Assembly: GCF_019511525.1 (NCBI RefSeq)
Contig: NZ_JAEUAT010000005.1
Location: forward strand, 248,001 to 312,000
Length of the DNA: 64,000 bases
Direction of reading: 5' to 3'
DNA from: Rhizobium cauense
GTDB lineage: Bacteria; Pseudomonadota; Alphaproteobacteria; Rhizobiales; Rhizobiaceae
Made by a program: the position numbers and the translations under genes. The notes under the pieces are model-generated. The model was not told the DNA's origin. It searched no databases and saw nothing but the letters and a program-made list of their open reading frames with translations. Shown piece after piece: positions 45,582 through 54,683 of the stretch (position 1 is its first letter; every line of letters starts with the position of its first letter).

Positions 45582-46223
45582 ATGACGCAATCCTTGCTGG
45601 CGGGCGCCTTTCTGGCAGCCCTTCTTTATGTGCTCATTCCAGGGCCTGCCTTCCTTGCGCTGCTGGGTATCGGCGCGGGGCAGGGACGCCGAGCAGGGGC
45701 AATGTTCGTCGGCGGCCATCTGGTCGGCGACCTGCTGTGGGCATCGCTAGCTCTGATCGCGATCATCGGGGCGAAGACAATCGGGACCTTCGTGTTCGAC
45801 GCGCTCGGTCTTCTCTGTGGTTTCTACCTTGCCTGGATCGGCTGGAATGCGGTTCGGGCAAAGCCGAAGGGTGAGGGGCAGGCACTGATGGTGGTGGAGC
45901 GGCCGTTCCGCCGCGGTTTGATCTTCGGGGTCACCAATCCGAAGGGATATCCGGTCGCGCTGGCGACATTCACTGCCCTCGTTGCTGGCTCCGCGAGCGC
46001 GCTGCAGTTCCACACGCTGCCCGTCCTGCTGGCGGTTTCGTTCCTGGGTTTCATCGTGGCCGACATGATCCTGATCACGATCATCGGCGCAGGAACGGTT
46101 CGGCGGTTCTATCGTGCGCATGAGCGGCTGATCGTGCGCTGCTCCGGTGTGCTCTTCATGGGCTTTGCGGTACAGGCGCTCTGGCATGCGACGCCCGGCC
46201 TTCTCGGCTGGCGGAAGGCCTGA
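45582..46223 (+). CDS. LysE-family exporter
   Basis: A 213-residue LysE/RhtB-type exporter with six hydrophobic segments, the motif LIPGPAFLALLGIGAGQGRR near residue 18 and GVTNPKGYPVALATFTALV near residue 115. It is only moderately similar to the other LysE protein at 41162-41803, so these are not a recent duplication. GGAG lies seven bases before ATG 45582; the open frame upstream to 45303 is not coding. Transcribed divergently from the Bcr/CflA gene. Confidence 0.9.
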   Translation: MTQSLLAGAFLAALLYVLIPGPAFLALLGIGAGQGRRAGAMFVGGHLVGDLLWASLALIAIIGAKTIGTFVFDALGLLCGFYLAWIGWNAVRAKPKGEGQALMVVERPFRRGLIFGVTNPKGYPVALATFTALVAGSASALQFHTLPVLLAVSFLGFIVADMILITIIGAGTVRRFYRAHERLIVRCSGVLFMGFAVQALWHATPGLLGWRKA

Positions 46224-46225
46224 GA

Positions 46226-46657
46226 TCAGACGTCGAGAAAGCTGACGACCGAATTCAGCCGTTCTACTGTCTGCGGGTCGCCGATCGATGTCGCGATCTG
46301 CAGCTGGTCCTTATAATAGTCCCGGAAGTTGAAGCTCGTCGCGTCGGTGACATCCGACAGGTCGAGGATGTTGCCAGACGGGTCGATTGTTCGCATCGGC
46401 AGCGGTTCGGAGATCGCGGCATAAGTATCTTGATCGATCGCACCGGCATCGAAGCTCTGCCTTGCATACAGGCGTAGTTCGCTGGGGCTGATCGCGGAAA
46501 AATCCGGCGCGTTCGCGTTCGTTTCATCGATTTGAAACGACGCTGAGGCCTTTGTCTTTGTGCCGATTTGCTCTTCTAATTCACTGTAATAATTGGAATT
46601 ATCTTGGTTTCTTTTGAAAAGGAAACTCGGCGAAGACCGCACAGAAAGGATTTCCAT
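46226..46657 (-). CDS. Small protein of unknown function under a CtrA-like box
   Basis: A 143-residue acidic, polar protein that I do not recognise. It has no signal peptide or membrane segment. The N-terminal 50 residues are Ser/Asn/Lys-rich and likely disordered; the middle (ISPSELRLYARQSFDAGAID) looks helical and resembles short rhizobial proteins of unknown function. The coding potential is supported by the third-position GC pattern and by a perfect TTAA-N7-TTAAC box 67 bases upstream of its ATG, which suggests cell-cycle or motility control. It ends two bases from the convergent LysE stop. Confidence 0.7.
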   Translation of the reverse strand: MEILSVRSSPSFLFKRNQDNSNYYSELEEQIGTKTKASASFQIDETNANAPDFSAISPSELRLYARQSFDAGAIDQDTYAAISEPLPMRTIDPSGNILDLSDVTDATSFNFRDYYKDQLQIATSIGDPQTVERLNSVVSFLDV

Positions 46658-46723
46658 GGCGCGTATCCACTTGCAAAAAGATGATGAGTGAAACTACCGC
46701 GCGTGGCGAACGTACGTCAATCG

Positions 46724-46738
46724 TTAACGATTAGTTAA
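46724..46738 (-). promoter_or_regulatory. CtrA-type binding site
   Basis: On the minus strand TTAACTAATCGTTAAC (46723-46738) fits the full CtrA consensus TTAA-N7-TTAAC exactly. It overlaps a perfect 14-bp palindrome AATCGTTAACGATT (46719-46732). It lies between the unknown gene (minus) and the M3 peptidase gene (plus). Confidence 0.6.
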
Positions 46739-46869
46739 TTCTTATGCATCATTTCTTGCCATGAAGTTTTCGCAGTCAGGGCGGGTGATGTGCGTCTGAT
46801 CGCCAATACCAATTGCGGATGCGCATCCCTATATTGCCTGTTCAGTTGCCTGCCACAAAGGATCTCCGC

Positions 46870-48957
46870 ATGCCTTCCACATCAGAATTCAACCCGGCAC
46901 TCGTCGAATGGAACGGTCTCCACGGCCTGCCGCGTTTCGATGCCCTCAATGACGGCGACTTTGCCTCTGCCTTTGATGCCGCGCTCGCCGCGCACGAGAA
47001 AGAGATCGACGCGATCGCCGGTAACCCGGAGGCGCCGACATTCGAAAACACAGTCGTTGCGCTCGAGATCGCGGGTGATGAACTGTCGCGCGTGTCGGCA
47101 CTGTTCTGGAATCGGGCAGGCGCGCATACCAACGATACGATCCAGGCGCTGGAGCGGGACATCTCGCCGAAGATGTCGCGCCACTATTCCAAGATCGGCA
47201 TGAATGCGGCGTTGTTTGCCCGTATCGATGCCTTGTGGGAAGCGCTCGATAGCCTTGGCCTGACGCTGGAGCAGACGCGTGTGCTGGAGCGCCACTGGAA
47301 GGGCTTCGTCAAATCGGGCGCGAAGCTGCCGAAGGCTGAGCAGGAGAAGCTTGCGGGGATCAACGAGAAGCTTGCCGGCCTCGGCACCCAGTTCGGCCAG
47401 AACGTGCTCGCCGATGAGAAGAGCTGGGCGCTGATCCTTTCCGACGGCGCGGATCTCGATGGTATTCCTGACTTCCTGAAGGATGCGATGGCGGCGGCTG
47501 CGCGCGAGCGTGGCGAAGAGGGCAAGTTTGCTGTCACGCTGTCGCGCTCGATCATCGAACCGTTCCTGACCTTCTCGGAGCGGCGCGACCTGCGCGAGCA
47601 GGCTTTCAAGGCCTGGGTTGCGCGTGGTGCGAACGATGGCGCCACTGATAATCGCGGCATTATCAGGGATACGCTTGCGCTCCGCGACGAGGTGGCAAAG
47701 CTCCTCGGCTATGGCAATTTCGCCGAACTGAAGCTCGACAACACGATGGCGAAGACGCCTGACGCCGTGAACCACCTGCTTCGAGAGGTATGGGCGAAGG
47801 CCGTCAAGCGTGCCGGCGAGGAAGAAGCCGATATCGCCAAGCTGATCGCTGATGAAGGCAAGAACCATGACGTCATGCCCTGGGACTGGCGGCACTATGC
47901 CGAGAAGATCCGGGCGCAGCGGTTCAATTTCTCAGAGGCCGAGCTGAAGCCCTACCTGCAACTGGAGAAGATCATCGACGCCTGCTTCGATGTCGCCGGA
48001 CGGTTGTTCGGCATTCGCGCCGTCGAGAAGAGAGGTGTCCCTGCCTACCATCCCGATGCGCGCGTGTTCGAGATCCGCGATCGCGAAGACAGGCTGGTGG
48101 CGCTCTTCCTTGGCGATTACTTCGCCCGCAGTTCCAAGCGTTCCGGGGCCTGGATGAGCTCGTTCCAGTCGCAGCACAAGCTGCCGCTAAAGAATGGCCG
48201 CAGCGGCGAGCTGCCGATCATCTACAATGTCTGCAACTTCGCGAAGCCGGCCGAGGGCAAGCCGGCGCTGCTGTCACTTGATGATGCGCGTACGCTGTTC
48301 CATGAGTTCGGCCATGCGCTGCATGGGATGCTGTCAAACGTCACATACCCCTCTGTTTCGGGCACAGGTGTTTCCCGAGACTTCGTTGAGCTGCCCTCGC
48401 AGCTTTACGAACACTGGCTGACGGTTCCCGCGATCCTGAAGCAATATGCCGTGCATTTCGAAACCGGTGAGCCGATGCCGCAGGCTCTGCTCGACAAGGT
48501 TCTGGCAGCGCGTACCTTCAATTCCGGCTTCAACACGGTCGAGTTTACCTCATCGGCGCTTGTCGATATGGCGTTCCATACCCGCGACAAGGTCGAGGAT
48601 CCAATGGCGGTGCAGAAAGAGGTGCTGTCTGAGCTCGGCATGCCGAAGTCGATCGTCATGCGGCATGCCTCGCCGCACTTCCAGCACATCTTCTCCGGCG
48701 GTTATTCAGCCGGCTACTATTCCTACATGTGGTCCGAAGTTCTCGATGCGGATGCTTTTGCCGCCTTCGAGGAAACCGGCGATGCATTCAATCGCGAGAT
48801 GGCGGCCAAGCTGAAGGACAACATCTATTCCGTCGGCGGCGCGATCGACCCTGAAGATGCCTACAAGGCGTTCCGCGGCAAGCTGCCGAGCCCGGATGCC
48901 ATGCTGGTCAAGAAAGGTCTGGCGACCTTCGAAGAATTGTCCGGCAGCGACGCCTGA
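46870..48957 (+). CDS. dcp: M3-family oligopeptidase/peptidyl-dipeptidase
   Basis: A 695-residue zinc metallopeptidase of family M3A. The active site is HEFGH with H478, E479 and H482, in LFHEFGHALHGMLS; the third ligand is the following glutamate in FVELPSQLYEHW. It degrades short peptides in the cytoplasm. Length and the C-terminal FSGGYSAGYYSYMWSEVLDAD fit Dcp or oligopeptidase A; Dcp is slightly favoured and the symbol is tentative. AAGGA precedes ATG 46870; an upstream in-frame ATG at 46813 is not supported. A strong terminator follows. Confidence 0.9.
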   Translation: MPSTSEFNPALVEWNGLHGLPRFDALNDGDFASAFDAALAAHEKEIDAIAGNPEAPTFENTVVALEIAGDELSRVSALFWNRAGAHTNDTIQALERDISPKMSRHYSKIGMNAALFARIDALWEALDSLGLTLEQTRVLERHWKGFVKSGAKLPKAEQEKLAGINEKLAGLGTQFGQNVLADEKSWALILSDGADLDGIPDFLKDAMAAAARERGEEGKFAVTLSRSIIEPFLTFSERRDLREQAFKAWVARGANDGATDNRGIIRDTLALRDEVAKLLGYGNFAELKLDNTMAKTPDAVNHLLREVWAKAVKRAGEEEADIAKLIADEGKNHDVMPWDWRHYAEKIRAQRFNFSEAELKPYLQLEKIIDACFDVAGRLFGIRAVEKRGVPAYHPDARVFEIRDREDRLVALFLGDYFARSSKRSGAWMSSFQSQHKLPLKNGRSGELPIIYNVCNFAKPAEGKPALLSLDDARTLFHEFGHALHGMLSNVTYPSVSGTGVSRDFVELPSQLYEHWLTVPAILKQYAVHFETGEPMPQALLDKVLAARTFNSGFNTVEFTSSALVDMAFHTRDKVEDPMAVQKEVLSELGMPKSIVMRHASPHFQHIFSGGYSAGYYSYMWSEVLDADAFAAFEETGDAFNREMAAKLKDNIYSVGGAIDPEDAYKAFRGKLPSPDAMLVKKGLATFEELSGSDA

Positions 48958-49058
48958 GGCGGTAAGTCGCGCGTCGTCGATGCGAGACGGCTAAAGTATT
49001 GACGGAAGACGGCATCTTGCTGCTTCGTCACATGACTGTCATTGAAGGTTAATAAGCA

Positions 49059-49092
49059 ACCGGCATCGATTTTCAACCGATGCCGGTTTTTT
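49059..49092 (+). terminator. Intrinsic terminator abutting the next start codon
   Basis: ACCGGCATCG and CGATGCCGGT form a perfect 10-bp stem with a nine-base loop, followed by a T6 run. It ends the M3 peptidase transcript, but the T-run stops one base before the ATG of the iron-type ABC ATPase gene. Confidence 0.88.
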
Positions 49093-49093
49093 C

Positions 49094-50209
49094 ATGACCC
49101 CTCAATCTTCAGAGCCCAATGCGGCCGTTTCGACGGCCGGCGTGGAATTGCACTATGGGGCGACGCCCGTTCTGAAGGGCATTGATATCTCGCTTTCCAA
49201 GGGCAAGACGCTGGCGCTGCTCGGGCCGTCCGGCTGCGGAAAGACCACCCTGCTCAGGCTCGTCGCCGGATTGCTCGCGCCGACGAAGGGCTCGATCGCG
49301 ATTGCCGGACGCACCGTTGCCGATGCCGCAAGCGGCGCCTTCTCACCGCCGGAAAAGCGCAATCTAGGGATGGTGTTTCAGGACTATGCGCTGTGGCCGC
49401 AGATGACCGTTGGCGGCAACGTCTCCTTTCCCCTCGAAATGCGCGGTATCGGCAAATCCGAGCGAGAGTCGCGGACGATGCGGGCATTGGAACGCGTCGG
49501 TCTTGGGGCCTATGCCGATCGCAGGCCGAGCGATCTCTCGGGTGGTCAGCAGCAGCGTGTCGCGATCGCGCGAGCGATCGTTGCCGAACCGCAGCTCATT
49601 CTGTTCGACGAACCATTGTCGAATCTCGATCGTGAACTGCGCGAGAACATGGTCGGTGAACTGGCCGAGCTGATCGCGACGCTTGGCCTGACGGCAATCT
49701 ACGTGACGCACGATCATAGCGAGGCGCTGACGCTGGCGGACGACGTCGCCGTCATGCGTGGCGGCGTGATCGAGCAGTTGGCATCGCCAGACGAGCTGAT
49801 CGATAAGCCTGCAACGCCTGAGGTCGCCGACTTCCTGCGCCTCGGCGGTGTCGCCGAGCTCGAGTATCGTGATGAACATTGGTTCTTCAAAGGCAGCAGC
49901 CTCGCGCTACTGCGCGGTGCCGATGGGGTCGATTGCGCCGTCCGAGTCCTCATTCCCACCGGATCGATCACCGCGGGAGAGATCCTGCCGGGTACGCTTG
50001 CCGCAACAGTGCTGCGCTCGCAGTTTCGCGGCGATGGCCATCTGGCGACCGTCTCTCTGGTCGGCGCCGAGACAATCGAATTGCAGGTTTTGAGCCGCGC
50101 CAAGCTGCGACCCGGCGAGGGCATCGGTCTGTCGATCGATCCCGGCCAGATCCGGTGGTTCGGCAAAGAGGTTCAGTCGTCCAAAGAGGAGAATTTGGAG
50201 CATGTTTAA
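49094..50209 (+). CDS. Ferric-iron-type ABC transporter ATPase (FbpC/PotA group)
   Basis: A 371-residue ABC ATPase: Walker A GPSGCGKTT, signature LSGGQQQRVAIARAI, Walker B LILFDEPLSNLD, then a C-terminal TOBE-like regulatory domain (~250-371). It belongs to the FbpC/AfuC/PotA class. The only ATG in frame is at 49094, directly after the terminator T-run, so there is no Shine-Dalgarno; either the mRNA is leaderless, or a GTG further in (49142) is used, or the hairpin is regulatory. It overlaps the binding-protein gene by eight bases. Confidence 0.9.
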   Translation: MTPQSSEPNAAVSTAGVELHYGATPVLKGIDISLSKGKTLALLGPSGCGKTTLLRLVAGLLAPTKGSIAIAGRTVADAASGAFSPPEKRNLGMVFQDYALWPQMTVGGNVSFPLEMRGIGKSERESRTMRALERVGLGAYADRRPSDLSGGQQQRVAIARAIVAEPQLILFDEPLSNLDRELRENMVGELAELIATLGLTAIYVTHDHSEALTLADDVAVMRGGVIEQLASPDELIDKPATPEVADFLRLGGVAELEYRDEHWFFKGSSLALLRGADGVDCAVRVLIPTGSITAGEILPGTLAATVLRSQFRGDGHLATVSLVGAETIELQVLSRAKLRPGEGIGLSIDPGQIRWFGKEVQSSKEENLEHV

Positions 50210-51161
50210 GTCGTTGAAGAGCATCACTTTCGGCGTTCTCGCCGCAACGCTGATGGCGGGCGTCGCCCATGCCGACATCACGGTCTACACCGCTGGTCCG
50301 CAAGGGCTGATCGACAAGCTGTCGGCCGGCTTCACCAAGCAGACGAGCGTCAAGGTCAACGTCTTCCAGGCAACGACCGGCAAGGTCATGGCCCGTATCG
50401 AGGCCGAAGCCTCGAACCCTGTTGTTGACGTCCTCATTTCGGCTTCCTGGGATACGGCGACCGACTTCGCCAAGCGCGGCTGGCTCGTATCCTACACCAG
50501 CCCGAACGCCGCCAAGGTTCCGGACTTCCTGAAGACCGACACCGCCGTTGCCCAGGGCATCTCGGCGCTTGGCATCGCTTGGAACACCAAGAGCGGCACG
50601 CCGAAGCCGGCCGAGTGGGCCGACCTGACGAAGCCTGAATACAAAGACCTCGTCAACATTCCGGATCCGGCGCAGTCCGGCTCGTCCTTCGAGCTGACGG
50701 CGGCGCTTGCCGGCCAGGATGACTTCAAGCTCTTCAAGGATCTGAAGGACAACGGCGCCATCATCGCGGGTGCCAATGCCGAGGCTCTGAACCCGGTTCT
50801 GCAGGGTGCGAAGGCTGCCGTCTTCGGCGCCGTCGATTACATCACCCTCAATGCCAAGGAAAAGGGCGAGAACATCGATGTGATCTTCCCGGAATCCGGC
50901 ACTGTTATCGCGCCGCGTCCGGCCATGATCCTCAACTGGTCGAAGAACCAGGATGAGGCGAAGAAGTTCATCGACTACATGCTCTCCGACGAAGGCCAGA
51001 AGCTTGTTGCCGACCAGATGCTGATGCCGGCTCGTACGGACATTCCGGCAAGCCGTCCGCTGATCAGTGATCTGAAGCTCCTGAAGTACGACACCGCTGC
51101 TGTTTACGGCAAGCGGAAGGAAACGCTGAAGCAGGTCACCGACACGTTCGGCGGCAAGTAA
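50202..51161 (+). CDS. Iron-type ABC transporter periplasmic binding protein
   Basis: A 319-residue family-1 binding protein with a signal peptide (cleavage near AHADI, residue 25). ITVYTAGPQGLIDKLSAGF, NPVVDVLISASWDTA and the late EAKKFIDYMLSDEGQKLVAD fit the FbpA/AfuA group. Tyrosines that usually bind Fe(III) are not all evident, so another ligand (for example a phosphonate or thiamine-like compound) is possible. It overlaps the ATPase gene by eight bases and has GGAG close to its ATG. A short spacer leads to the permease. Confidence 0.88.
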   Translation: MFKSLKSITFGVLAATLMAGVAHADITVYTAGPQGLIDKLSAGFTKQTSVKVNVFQATTGKVMARIEAEASNPVVDVLISASWDTATDFAKRGWLVSYTSPNAAKVPDFLKTDTAVAQGISALGIAWNTKSGTPKPAEWADLTKPEYKDLVNIPDPAQSGSSFELTAALAGQDDFKLFKDLKDNGAIIAGANAEALNPVLQGAKAAVFGAVDYITLNAKEKGENIDVIFPESGTVIAPRPAMILNWSKNQDEAKKFIDYMLSDEGQKLVADQMLMPARTDIPASRPLISDLKLLKYDTAAVYGKRKETLKQVTDTFGGK

Positions 51162-51171
51162 GGACAGGGCG

Positions 51172-52851
51172 ATGAGGACGAACGATGGTAGCGGCGCTGC
51201 GCCGGCCGCCTGGCTGGCGATCGCGGGGTTGACCGTTATCGTCGGCGTTCCATTCATCGCCGTTGTGCTTCAGGGCATATTTCCCAACATCGGACAGGGC
51301 TCGTTCGCGGGCCCTTTCTCTTCGCTTGTTGCGACGCTTTTCGATAGCGCGCTTGTTGGCATGGCCGGGAACACCATTCTGCTCGGCAGCTGCGTGGTGC
51401 TGGCCTCGGCGCTGGTAGCGGTGCCGCTCGGCGTGTTTCGGGCGCTCTATCGCATCCCGCTCGCGCCGCTCTGGGATGTGCTGCTGCTCGTTCCATTCAT
51501 GATCCCGCCTTACATCGCCACACTTGGCTGGATCATGACGTTGCAACCGCGCGGCTATCTTCAGCAGATCGCGGGCTTCAACCTCGCACCCTTCCTTTTT
51601 TCATTGTTCGGCATGACCATGGTCATGGCCTTCAACACTTTTCCCGTCGTCTATTTCGCCGTATCGCGCACGGTCGAGGCGGTTGGTGCGCGTTATGCGG
51701 ATGTCGGCCGGGTCTTTGGCGCGTCGCCGGCGCGGGCGTTCTTTCGGATCACGTTGCCGCTGTCGGCGCCCGGTCTCGTTGCCAGCCTGATGCTGGTGTT
51801 TGCCGCAGCGATCGAGGAATATGGCACGCCGGCAGCGCTCGGTCGCCGCGCCGGCTTCCAGGTGCTGGTGACCGGTATCGACCTGCGGATCTCGGATTGG
51901 CCGATCGATCTGCCGGGGGCGGCGATCCTGTCGATCCTGCTTGTCGTCATGTCTCTGCTGACATTCGTGCTGCAGCGATGGATCCTCGCCCGGCGCTCCT
52001 ACCAGACGGTCGGCGGCAAGCCTGCTGCCAAGGACAAGCGGCCGCTTGGGGCTCTGAAGGTTCCGGTGATGATCGCCTTTGCCGTCGTCGCCTTCCTGGC
52101 GACCGGCGTGCCGCTGCTCTCGATCCTGTTCACGGCGCTGTCGCGGACGATTTCCGGTGGTCTGGCGCTCGACAACATCAGCGCCGAGAACTTCCTGTCA
52201 GTTTTCAACAACAGCGCCGGTGCTCTGGGGGCGCTTCTCAACAGCTTCTCGCTGGGCATCGGTACGGCATTGATTACCGGCCTCATCGGCGTATTGACCG
52301 CCTATACCGTGGTCAAGACGAAGATCCGCGGACGCGTGGCGATCGACACGATGACGATCCTGCCGAATGCGCTGCCAGGCATCGTTGTTGCCGTCGGCCT
52401 GATCCTTGCCTGGAACATGCCCTGGCTGCCGGCGACCCCCTACAACACGGCATTTATCCTGCTTCTCGCGTATTGCTGCATCCTGCTGCCGCAGCCCGTG
52501 CGCTACACGACGGCGGCATTCCAGCAGATCGGAGACAGCCTGGAGGCCGCGGCTCGTGTCTTTGGTGCAAGCGGAGTGACTGCGTTCCGCCGCATCCTCC
52601 TACCGCTCGTCTTTCCGAGCCTCGCTTCCGCAATGCTGTTAGTCTTTGCGCTTGCGTCGCGCGAACTGGTGGCCTCGGTCGTCGTCGCACCTGTCGGCAT
52701 GCAGACGATCGCCACTTTCATCTGGCGGCAGTTCGAGCAGGGGTCAATTGGCCTCGGCATGGCGATGGCCTTCATCGCCATCCTCATCACGACGCTGTTG
52801 CCGCTTCTGCTGCTGATGCTGCTTCGCCGCAGCGGATTGGTGGCGGAATAG
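51172..52851 (+). CDS. Iron-type ABC transporter permease, duplicated domains (FbpB group)
   Basis: A 559-residue membrane protein with two fused permease halves, each about six membrane segments with its own EAA loop (ADVGRVFGASPARAFFRITLP near 180 and EAAARVFGASGVTAFRRILLP near 458). This is the FbpB/AfuB layout. AAGGAC precedes the ATG, ten bases after the binding-protein stop. Last gene of the ATPase-binding protein-permease operon, an order less common than binding protein first. Confidence 0.92.
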   Translation: MRTNDGSGAAPAAWLAIAGLTVIVGVPFIAVVLQGIFPNIGQGSFAGPFSSLVATLFDSALVGMAGNTILLGSCVVLASALVAVPLGVFRALYRIPLAPLWDVLLLVPFMIPPYIATLGWIMTLQPRGYLQQIAGFNLAPFLFSLFGMTMVMAFNTFPVVYFAVSRTVEAVGARYADVGRVFGASPARAFFRITLPLSAPGLVASLMLVFAAAIEEYGTPAALGRRAGFQVLVTGIDLRISDWPIDLPGAAILSILLVVMSLLTFVLQRWILARRSYQTVGGKPAAKDKRPLGALKVPVMIAFAVVAFLATGVPLLSILFTALSRTISGGLALDNISAENFLSVFNNSAGALGALLNSFSLGIGTALITGLIGVLTAYTVVKTKIRGRVAIDTMTILPNALPGIVVAVGLILAWNMPWLPATPYNTAFILLLAYCCILLPQPVRYTTAAFQQIGDSLEAAARVFGASGVTAFRRILLPLVFPSLASAMLLVFALASRELVASVVVAPVGMQTIATFIWRQFEQGSIGLGMAMAFIAILITTLLPLLLLMLLRRSGLVAE

Positions 52852-52979
52852 CGCCTCCGAGCGGCGCTCCCGTAACAAAACTGTCGCTGAAATTTCGAAA
52901 AACGGTCATGCCGCCTTTAAGCGAATGACATGACTGCCGCCATAGTTTCGGCCCTCCCGTTAGCCGGATAGACCTTGGC

Positions 52980-54557
52980 ATGACATTGACTGAAACGACC
53001 CGTCGACGCTTCCTCTCATCCATGGGCGCCGTTGGCGGATTTGCACTGGCCGGGCTGGCGATGCCCTATTACGCACGCGGCTCGTCCAGTCGCCCAGTCT
53101 TTACTGCGGGCGTGCAATCCGGCGATGTCGATGCGAATTCGGGTGTGGTCTGGGCGCAAGTGAGCCGGCCGGCACGACTCTATGTCGAGTATTCGACGAG
53201 CGATCGGTTCGCCAATGCCGTGCGTGTCGCGCCCATAGACGTGACGCCGGATACCAATCTGGCGGGAAAGCTGCTGCTCCAGAATCTCCCTGATGATCAG
53301 GAGATATTCTATCGCTTCCGCGCGGCCGACCTGCAGGACGTCAACGATCTGTCGGAGCCGATCCATGGCCAGTTTCGCACGGCGCCGGCGGGTAAACGCA
53401 ACATCCGTTTTGCGTGGTCCGGGGATACGGCCGGCCAGGGCTGGGGCATTGATTACGAGGGGATGCGCACCTATTCGACGATCGCCTACCACCGGCCGGA
53501 TTTCATGATCCACTCCGGCGACACCATCTACGCGGACAATCCCATTGCCGACGAGGTCCGGCTGCGTGACGGCGGCATCTGGAAGAACCGCATCGTCACC
53601 GAAGCAAAGCGCGACATTGCGCAGACGCTCGACCAGTTTCGCGGGCAGTGGGCTTATAATCTGCTCGACGATCATGTGAAGGCATTCAACGCGGTCTGTC
53701 CGGTGTTCTATCAATGGGATGATCATGAGGTGCTGAACAACTGGTCGCCGTCGACCGATCTTCTTGATGACGATCGCTACAAGGAAAAATCCATCGCCAC
53801 GCTTGCGGCTCGCGCCAGTCGCGCTTTCCACGAGATGACGCCGATCCGCTACGTGGCCGATGAGCCGGGCCGGATTTATCGCAAGGTGTCTTACGGTCCG
53901 CTGCTCGACGTCTTCTTCATCGACCTGCGCTCCTATCGAGGCCCGAACAGCCATGGGCTGGATGCCGAGCCAACGCCGGAGTGTCGGCTTCTGGGCGAGC
54001 GGCAGGTGGCGTGGCTGAAGCGCGAGCTGGTGCGCTCGACGGCGACCTGGAAGGTCATCGCCTGCGATCTGCCGATCGGGCTGGTGATCTGGGACGATTA
54101 TGGCCACCGGACGGGCAGCGAGTCGATTTCCAATGGTGACAATGGCGCCCCGCGCGGCCGCGAGCTTGAGTTTGCCGATCTGCTGCGCTTCATCCGCGAT
54201 GCCGGCATAACGAACATGATCTGGCTGACAGCCGACGTGCACTATACGGCTGCGCACTACTACGATCCTGGCAAGGCCAAGTTCCGCGAGTTCCTGCCCT
54301 TCTGGGAGTTCGTGGCGGGTCCGTTGCATTCCGGAACCTATGGTCCGCAGGAGCTCGACATGACGTTCGGGCCGCAGGTGAAGTTCATGAAAGCCGCACC
54401 CGGCGGTGCGGAGCAGAACCTGCCGCCATCAGCTGGCATGCAGTTCTTCGGGCTTGTCGACATCGACGGGCAGACCGAGCAACTGACAGTGAGGCTGATG
54501 GATCGGAACGATACCGAGCTGTGGCGGACGACGCTCGATCCGCAGATATCGAGTTGA
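52980..54557 (+). CDS. phoD: PhoD-type alkaline phosphatase, Tat-exported
   Basis: A 525-residue phosphodiesterase/phosphomonoesterase of the PhoD family. It starts with a Tat signal (TRRRFLSSMGAVGGFALAG). Metal-site motifs are FAWSGDTAGQG, IHSGDTIYADNP, YQWDDHEVLNNW and the late LTADVHYTAAHYY. Members need Ca2+ and Fe3+ and release phosphate from esters in the periplasm. The ATG has a weak ribosome site. I looked for a PHO box upstream and found none that convinces. Confidence 0.92.
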   Translation: MTLTETTRRRFLSSMGAVGGFALAGLAMPYYARGSSSRPVFTAGVQSGDVDANSGVVWAQVSRPARLYVEYSTSDRFANAVRVAPIDVTPDTNLAGKLLLQNLPDDQEIFYRFRAADLQDVNDLSEPIHGQFRTAPAGKRNIRFAWSGDTAGQGWGIDYEGMRTYSTIAYHRPDFMIHSGDTIYADNPIADEVRLRDGGIWKNRIVTEAKRDIAQTLDQFRGQWAYNLLDDHVKAFNAVCPVFYQWDDHEVLNNWSPSTDLLDDDRYKEKSIATLAARASRAFHEMTPIRYVADEPGRIYRKVSYGPLLDVFFIDLRSYRGPNSHGLDAEPTPECRLLGERQVAWLKRELVRSTATWKVIACDLPIGLVIWDDYGHRTGSESISNGDNGAPRGRELEFADLLRFIRDAGITNMIWLTADVHYTAAHYYDPGKAKFREFLPFWEFVAGPLHSGTYGPQELDMTFGPQVKFMKAAPGGAEQNLPPSAGMQFFGLVDIDGQTEQLTVRLMDRNDTELWRTTLDPQISS

Positions 54558-54683
54558 TCTCCATGCATGGCAGGCAATCCGGCTTTCCCCCCTTTCGCAA
54601 AAGCGAAAAACACTGTATGAGCCGCCCAAATGAAATTGGCGCCTTCTCCCAGCGCGGCGCCCCAGCCTCAGAGATCTAGACAT

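Noticed and set aside
41162..46223. The two LysE proteins as a tandem duplication
   Set aside because: They share only family motifs, are in opposite orientation and are separated by unrelated genes.
52880..52950. PHO box before phoD
   Set aside because: ATGACATGACTG has PHO-like pieces, but no two CTGTCAT repeats with 11-base periodicity.
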